DNA from: CAZMNY01 sp964567745
GTDB taxonomy: Bacteria > Planctomycetota > Planctomycetia > Pirellulales > Pirellulaceae
Assembly: GCA_964567745.1 (NCBI GenBank)
Contig: CAZMNY010000018.1
Coordinates: forward strand, 1 to 64,000
Direction of reading: 5' to 3'
DNA length: 64,000 bases
The translations under genes and the position numbers were made by a program. Within the stretch, counting starts at the first letter, position 1. Each line of letters starts with the position of its first letter. Below are positions 61,701 through 64,000 of this stretch, piece by piece. Below the pieces are notes generated by a model. That model was not told the origin of the DNA. It ran no database searches and was given only the letters and a program-made list of their open reading frames with translations.

Positions 61701-63997
61701 CGGCTAAGAAATGACCGAACGGTGCCATCCGCGGTCGCAAAGTAGTATTCGTCTTCACGAACTTCATGGCTGTCCAACGCATGCCACTCTTCGACGACGG
61801 TCGTCAGGTGCTGCCGTTCCTCCGGCGGCATGAAGTTCAAGATATCCTCAAGCGTCTTCGGAAACAGCTCATGATTCCCGTAGCCTAATTCCGCCGACAG
61901 GGACCGATTTAAGTAAGTCACTTCAAGTGAATCGACATCAATCACGTACAAGAAATAGTGGGTGGCGGTTGCAACCGCCTCAATAAACAGGCGGTTCTCC
62001 TCGAGGGTGTCGCTTGCCTGCTTCCGTTCCGTGATGTCCTCGACAATTGCGAGGACGCCGATGACGTCGCCGTCTTCGCTATGCAGCGGAACCTTTGTGG
62101 TATCCAGCCACAGCGTATCGCCTCCACTGAAGTGAATTGGCTCTTCGATATTGTATTCGGCAGTGTCGCTCTCGATCACTCGCCGATCGGATTCTTGATA
62201 CTTCTCGGCGTCGAGCGGGGAAATCGGCCTGTCGAAGTCGGACAACCCAATGATCGATTCCGGATCCCCGTTTCCGGTGAATGTCGCCGCCGTCTGATTG
62301 CATCCCAAAAACCTGCCTTCCGTGTCTTTCCAAAGAACCATCTGCGGCAGATTATCAAGAACCTGGCGCAGCACTTCTTTCGAATCCCTCAACTCTTCGC
62401 TGACGCGTTGCCGCTCCGTAATGTCGCGCGCGAAAGAAACTCCGAGTTCCTGGCCCTCGAAAACGACTCGCGACGCGCTTATCTCGACGGCGAATTGCGT
62501 GCCGTCCTTGCGGCGATGAATCGACTCAAACAACCACGGCTGACTTGCTCGAGTCATGCTCCATTTTTCTGTCCAAACCTGTTGTGTGAAATTGGGGTCG
62601 ATGTCGGCGACTCGCATCGTGCAGAGTTCGTCAGCCGAGTGCTGCAATGATTCGGCCGCTTTCTCGTTGACATAAACGAACGTTCCATCCGGGCGAATCC
62701 AAAAGACCGCGTCTTGTGCGGTTTGCACCGCATGTTCCGCGAGCCGCAAACGGTGCTCCTGACGGCGTCGTTCCGTTACGTCGTGGGCGCAAACCGTGAA
62801 GCGGACAAGCTGGCCGTCGATCATCACTGGGCCAATACGACATGAATACCAGATGGGTTGGCCGTCGGCGCTGACCGACTGAACCTCGAATTGGTTGGCG
62901 ACGCCCGTTTCTCTCACACTTCCCATCGCGTCGCGAAGCCGATCGTGCCAGTCGGGCGGCAGCAGCTCCAGCGCGCTCGATCCAATAACATTCTCGACCA
63001 ATTGATCTCTCAGCGGGCGATTGATGTATAGAATCTTTCCAACGAGATCCAACGACAGGATGACGTCCATGGCGTTCTCAAGAACTCCAGCAAGCTGAGC
63101 TCTTGACTCACGCAGGTATTGTTCGACGCGTCGTCGTTCTATTTCCGCCCCGGCCCGCGCTGCAAAGACGGTTAACAACGATATCAGCCGGTCGTCTTTC
63201 TTTGGCAATGGTTTGCTGTCGAACACGCACAGGCTGCCCAACAGATCACCCGAAGAATCTCGAATGGCAACGCCGTAGCAGCTGTCGGCACCAAGTTCCA
63301 GAACGAATTCACAGTCGGGAAATCTCTCCTGCAAACCACGTTCACAGAAATGCGCGCCGCCGAAAATAATTTCGCCTAGCGGCGAACCTTCCACCCGCAT
63401 TCGCAATGGCCCGACCTTGGCGCCATCGCACCATACGCCGAGGGAGTGCAGAGCGTCGCGATCCTCCCCTCGGAATTCTCCAATGATTGCGGCGCACAGA
63501 CCCAATGCTCGACCAAGATGAGCAGCAAGTAATGGAAAGAACTCGTCCCCGGTCACCGCGGCGGTGCCAGCAACGATTTCTTGCATCTGTCTTTCCGCCT
63601 CCTTGCGGTCGGTGATGTCCCGCGCGACCACAAGGCCCAATGCGCGACCGTTTGTGTGAATTCGACTCACGCTGACATTGACGGATAGAGGTTGCTTGCC
63701 AGCCCTTTCTAATGTGTAGCCTTCCTTCGAATGAAAAACGCCCGTTCTTCGAAAAGCATCCATGACATTGTCGAGCGATTTCGCTTTGCCAGCGGCGGAC
63801 AAGACATTTCGAATGTCGGTGCCTTGCAGCTGCTTCCGCCGGAATCCCGTTAGTCGTTGCGTCGTCGCATTGACGTCCAAGATGGTGTTGAGATCGGGAT
63901 CGAGGATCAGGAACGCGTCGTTGGACTCGTCAAAAAGACAACGGCATAGCTCTTCATGATCCAGGTCATGAATGTCGTTAAACTGACTGGAAGCCAT
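58757..63997 (-). CDS. Very large multi-PAS/GAF sensor histidine kinase
   Basis: A 1746-residue cytoplasmic sensor kinase with no TM segment and no C-terminal receiver domain. Layout by eye: PAS (10-130), GAF (150-300), PAS repeats (305-425, 430-550, 555-680, 685-815, 820-940), GAF (945-1100), PAS (1110-1240), GAF (1260-1400), PAS (1405-1525), then the kinase. PAS-associated C-terminal (PAC) motifs such as GSFLDIRHQKQAEAER recur. H-box FAHELNQPLAAMTMYAD (His1532), N-box NLIHNSVDA (about 1645-1655), G1 DHGAGV (about 1683) and G2 GMGVGLAICRTIVESHGG are intact. H-box type is DctB/FixL-like, so autophosphorylation should be possible; the partner response regulator is not in the window. ATG 63997 is the likely start, but only three further bases are visible. 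Confidence 0.9.
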   Translation of the reverse strand: MASSQFNDIHDLDHEELCRCLFDESNDAFLILDPDLNTILDVNATTQRLTGFRRKQLQGTDIRNVLSAAGKAKSLDNVMDAFRRTGVFHSKEGYTLERAGKQPLSVNVSVSRIHTNGRALGLVVARDITDRKEAERQMQEIVAGTAAVTGDEFFPLLAAHLGRALGLCAAIIGEFRGEDRDALHSLGVWCDGAKVGPLRMRVEGSPLGEIIFGGAHFCERGLQERFPDCEFVLELGADSCYGVAIRDSSGDLLGSLCVFDSKPLPKKDDRLISLLTVFAARAGAEIERRRVEQYLRESRAQLAGVLENAMDVILSLDLVGKILYINRPLRDQLVENVIGSSALELLPPDWHDRLRDAMGSVRETGVANQFEVQSVSADGQPIWYSCRIGPVMIDGQLVRFTVCAHDVTERRRQEHRLRLAEHAVQTAQDAVFWIRPDGTFVYVNEKAAESLQHSADELCTMRVADIDPNFTQQVWTEKWSMTRASQPWLFESIHRRKDGTQFAVEISASRVVFEGQELGVSFARDITERQRVSEELRDSKEVLRQVLDNLPQMVLWKDTEGRFLGCNQTAATFTGNGDPESIIGLSDFDRPISPLDAEKYQESDRRVIESDTAEYNIEEPIHFSGGDTLWLDTTKVPLHSEDGDVIGVLAIVEDITERKQASDTLEENRLFIEAVATATHYFLYVIDVDSLEVTYLNRSLSAELGYGNHELFPKTLEDILNFMPPEERQHLTTVVEEWHALDSHEVREDEYYFATADGTVRSFLSREVVFTTSKSTSARQILGTAFDITERKAAEDSLRESEARWRSLTEHSLDHVLTLDTDLVIQFCNFASPGLTVDDLIGTQLHTYMNEAQQSKVERTLRNVLATQNPAEYETEYDDPNGGKIYYESRVSPRIVDGDVFGLTVHSRNVTRRRRAEDSLRFVVEGTAQATGDTFNRSLVECLAKAIGLRFVLLAEFVGEDQSHAQTLSVWAGDHHAENFGYALAGTPCENVKQGFCTYPTGVQQAFPVDDLLREMGVDSYIGTPLIGADSEPIGLLVALDTQPILEHPEMKALFQVFAKRAATELERNRVEVALHHSKKELQQMHERLALAIQGTSDGVWDWDVLNGSVWCSPRGMELLGEEEQELIWDATTWEDRIHPDDLEDVKQAMSQHFERGALYDIELRMRLADGNYRWFRSRGRATRDEKGVPIRVSGSFLDIRHQKQAEAEREKRIRHLYALDRIHHVIGAASTVDEMLENVMPEVLDIMDCDRAWLGYPCDPSAETTRLLVSCSREELPGIVDSSDSLPVDDKSRRAMQLMLDRDEPVCFQGASVGDAISPDLASEYHIRSLMFLALRPRTGQAWSLSLHQCSHERVWSDDDKRLLRDMGRRIEDAITSLLSIRELRESEQQYRTLLENHVDGVAVLVDGRIQYVNDPMSVLCGYDSRELIGWTLRDFVCAKDQLRADRIAELARAGEENSGEYEIVQKCGSFVSVEICSRPIRYQGGPALLSVIRDISKRKRMEEESRKHQRLLAHANRVATMGEMATGFAHELNQPLAAMTMYADVCIANMNSSPSKVKDVSVILPKLSEQAVRAGEIVDRIRKFIGKEDFLRTKCRVRDLFDDVLSLLQSEMAEREIGVDVRVPDTLADVFVDRVQIEQVLVNLIHNSVDAVSACSTSRRRLELSADDRGDGFVGIEVRDHGAGVTDEVATRVFDAFYSTKSHGMGVGLAICRTIVESHGGIIEMVPHSSEGVTMTFTLPIFRS

Positions 63998-64000
63998 ATT

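Noticed and set aside
1..64000. CRISPR arrays, rRNA operons or complete insertion sequences
   Set aside because: No regular spacer-repeat pattern, no rRNA sequence, and no transposase with terminal inverted repeats were seen; repeats present are dispersed and few.

Overview
The window is chromosome-type DNA from a GC-rich bacterium of the phylum Planctomycetes, most likely a Pirellula/Rhodopirellula-like lineage. The evidence is the gene inventory: sulfatases, DUF1501/DUF1552 proteins with twin-arginine leaders, DUF1549/DUF1553 and DUF1587/1592/1588/1585 proteins with CxxCH motifs, a sialate O-acetylesterase-like protein, a GDSL+DUF1080 fusion, a ThuA-like protein, an UnbV/FG-GAP protein and a Gfo/Idh/MocA oxidoreductase with a TAT signal. 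No rRNA operon, CRISPR array or intact transposon was seen. Genes lie on both strands in short operons.

Layout. 1-770: C-terminal part of a tyrosine recombinase abutting the 3' end of a CAU-anticodon tRNA, probably the edge of an integrated element. 1.0-5.8 kb: Bax-inhibitor-1-like membrane protein, small hypothetical, SET-domain protein, VOC protein, EamA permease and a sulfatase-fold protein lacking the formylglycine motif. 5.8-10.3 kb: accessory stretch with repeats, an orphan Dam-type methyltransferase, a PrsW-like protease and a decayed APH/AAA kinase. 10.4-20 kb: oxidoreductase, sulfatase, UnbV protein with an in-frame TGA, cyanophycinase-like peptidase, frameshifted Gly-rich membrane protein, sulfite-oxidase-like molybdoenzyme. 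20-27.1 kb: ppsA fragment, universal stress protein, and a formate oxidation locus (NuoG-like FdhA, fused NuoE-NuoF subunit) followed by a broken CBS gene and a formate-transporter remnant. 27.1-37.4 kb: esterase, GDSL/DUF1080 protein, YeiH-type permease, ankyrin protein and a DUF1552/DUF1592 pair. 37.6-48.3 kb: PEP carboxylase, two DUF1501 genes, a DUF1549/1553 gene and a gingipain-like C25 peptidase. 48.4-64 kb: CehA-like hydrolase, CxxU redox protein, beta-propeller cytochrome, DksA-type zinc finger protein, esterase, sulfatase, ThuA protein and a 1746-residue PAS/GAF histidine kinase.

The most interesting signal is a pair of genes each interrupted by one in-frame TGA: 13738-16203 (UGA at 15562, protein context G-UGA-S-C) and 50503-51057 (UGA at 50665, replacing the second Cys of a CxxC redox site, giving C-Y-R-UGA). 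Reading frame and family-like sequence continue on both sides of each TGA, and each is followed at a plausible distance by a hairpin whose loop begins C-G-U, as expected of a bacterial SECIS element. I infer that both are selenoproteins that standard gene calling would split or truncate. The window holds no sel genes, so this needs genome-level confirmation.

A second theme is decay. At least seven loci are broken by frameshift, nonsense mutation, truncation or internal deletion (APH/AAA kinase, Gly-rich protein, ppsA, CBS protein, formate transporter, PLP decarboxylase, YceI-like remnant). At least two dispersed intergenic repeat families occur several times, often next to these remnants.
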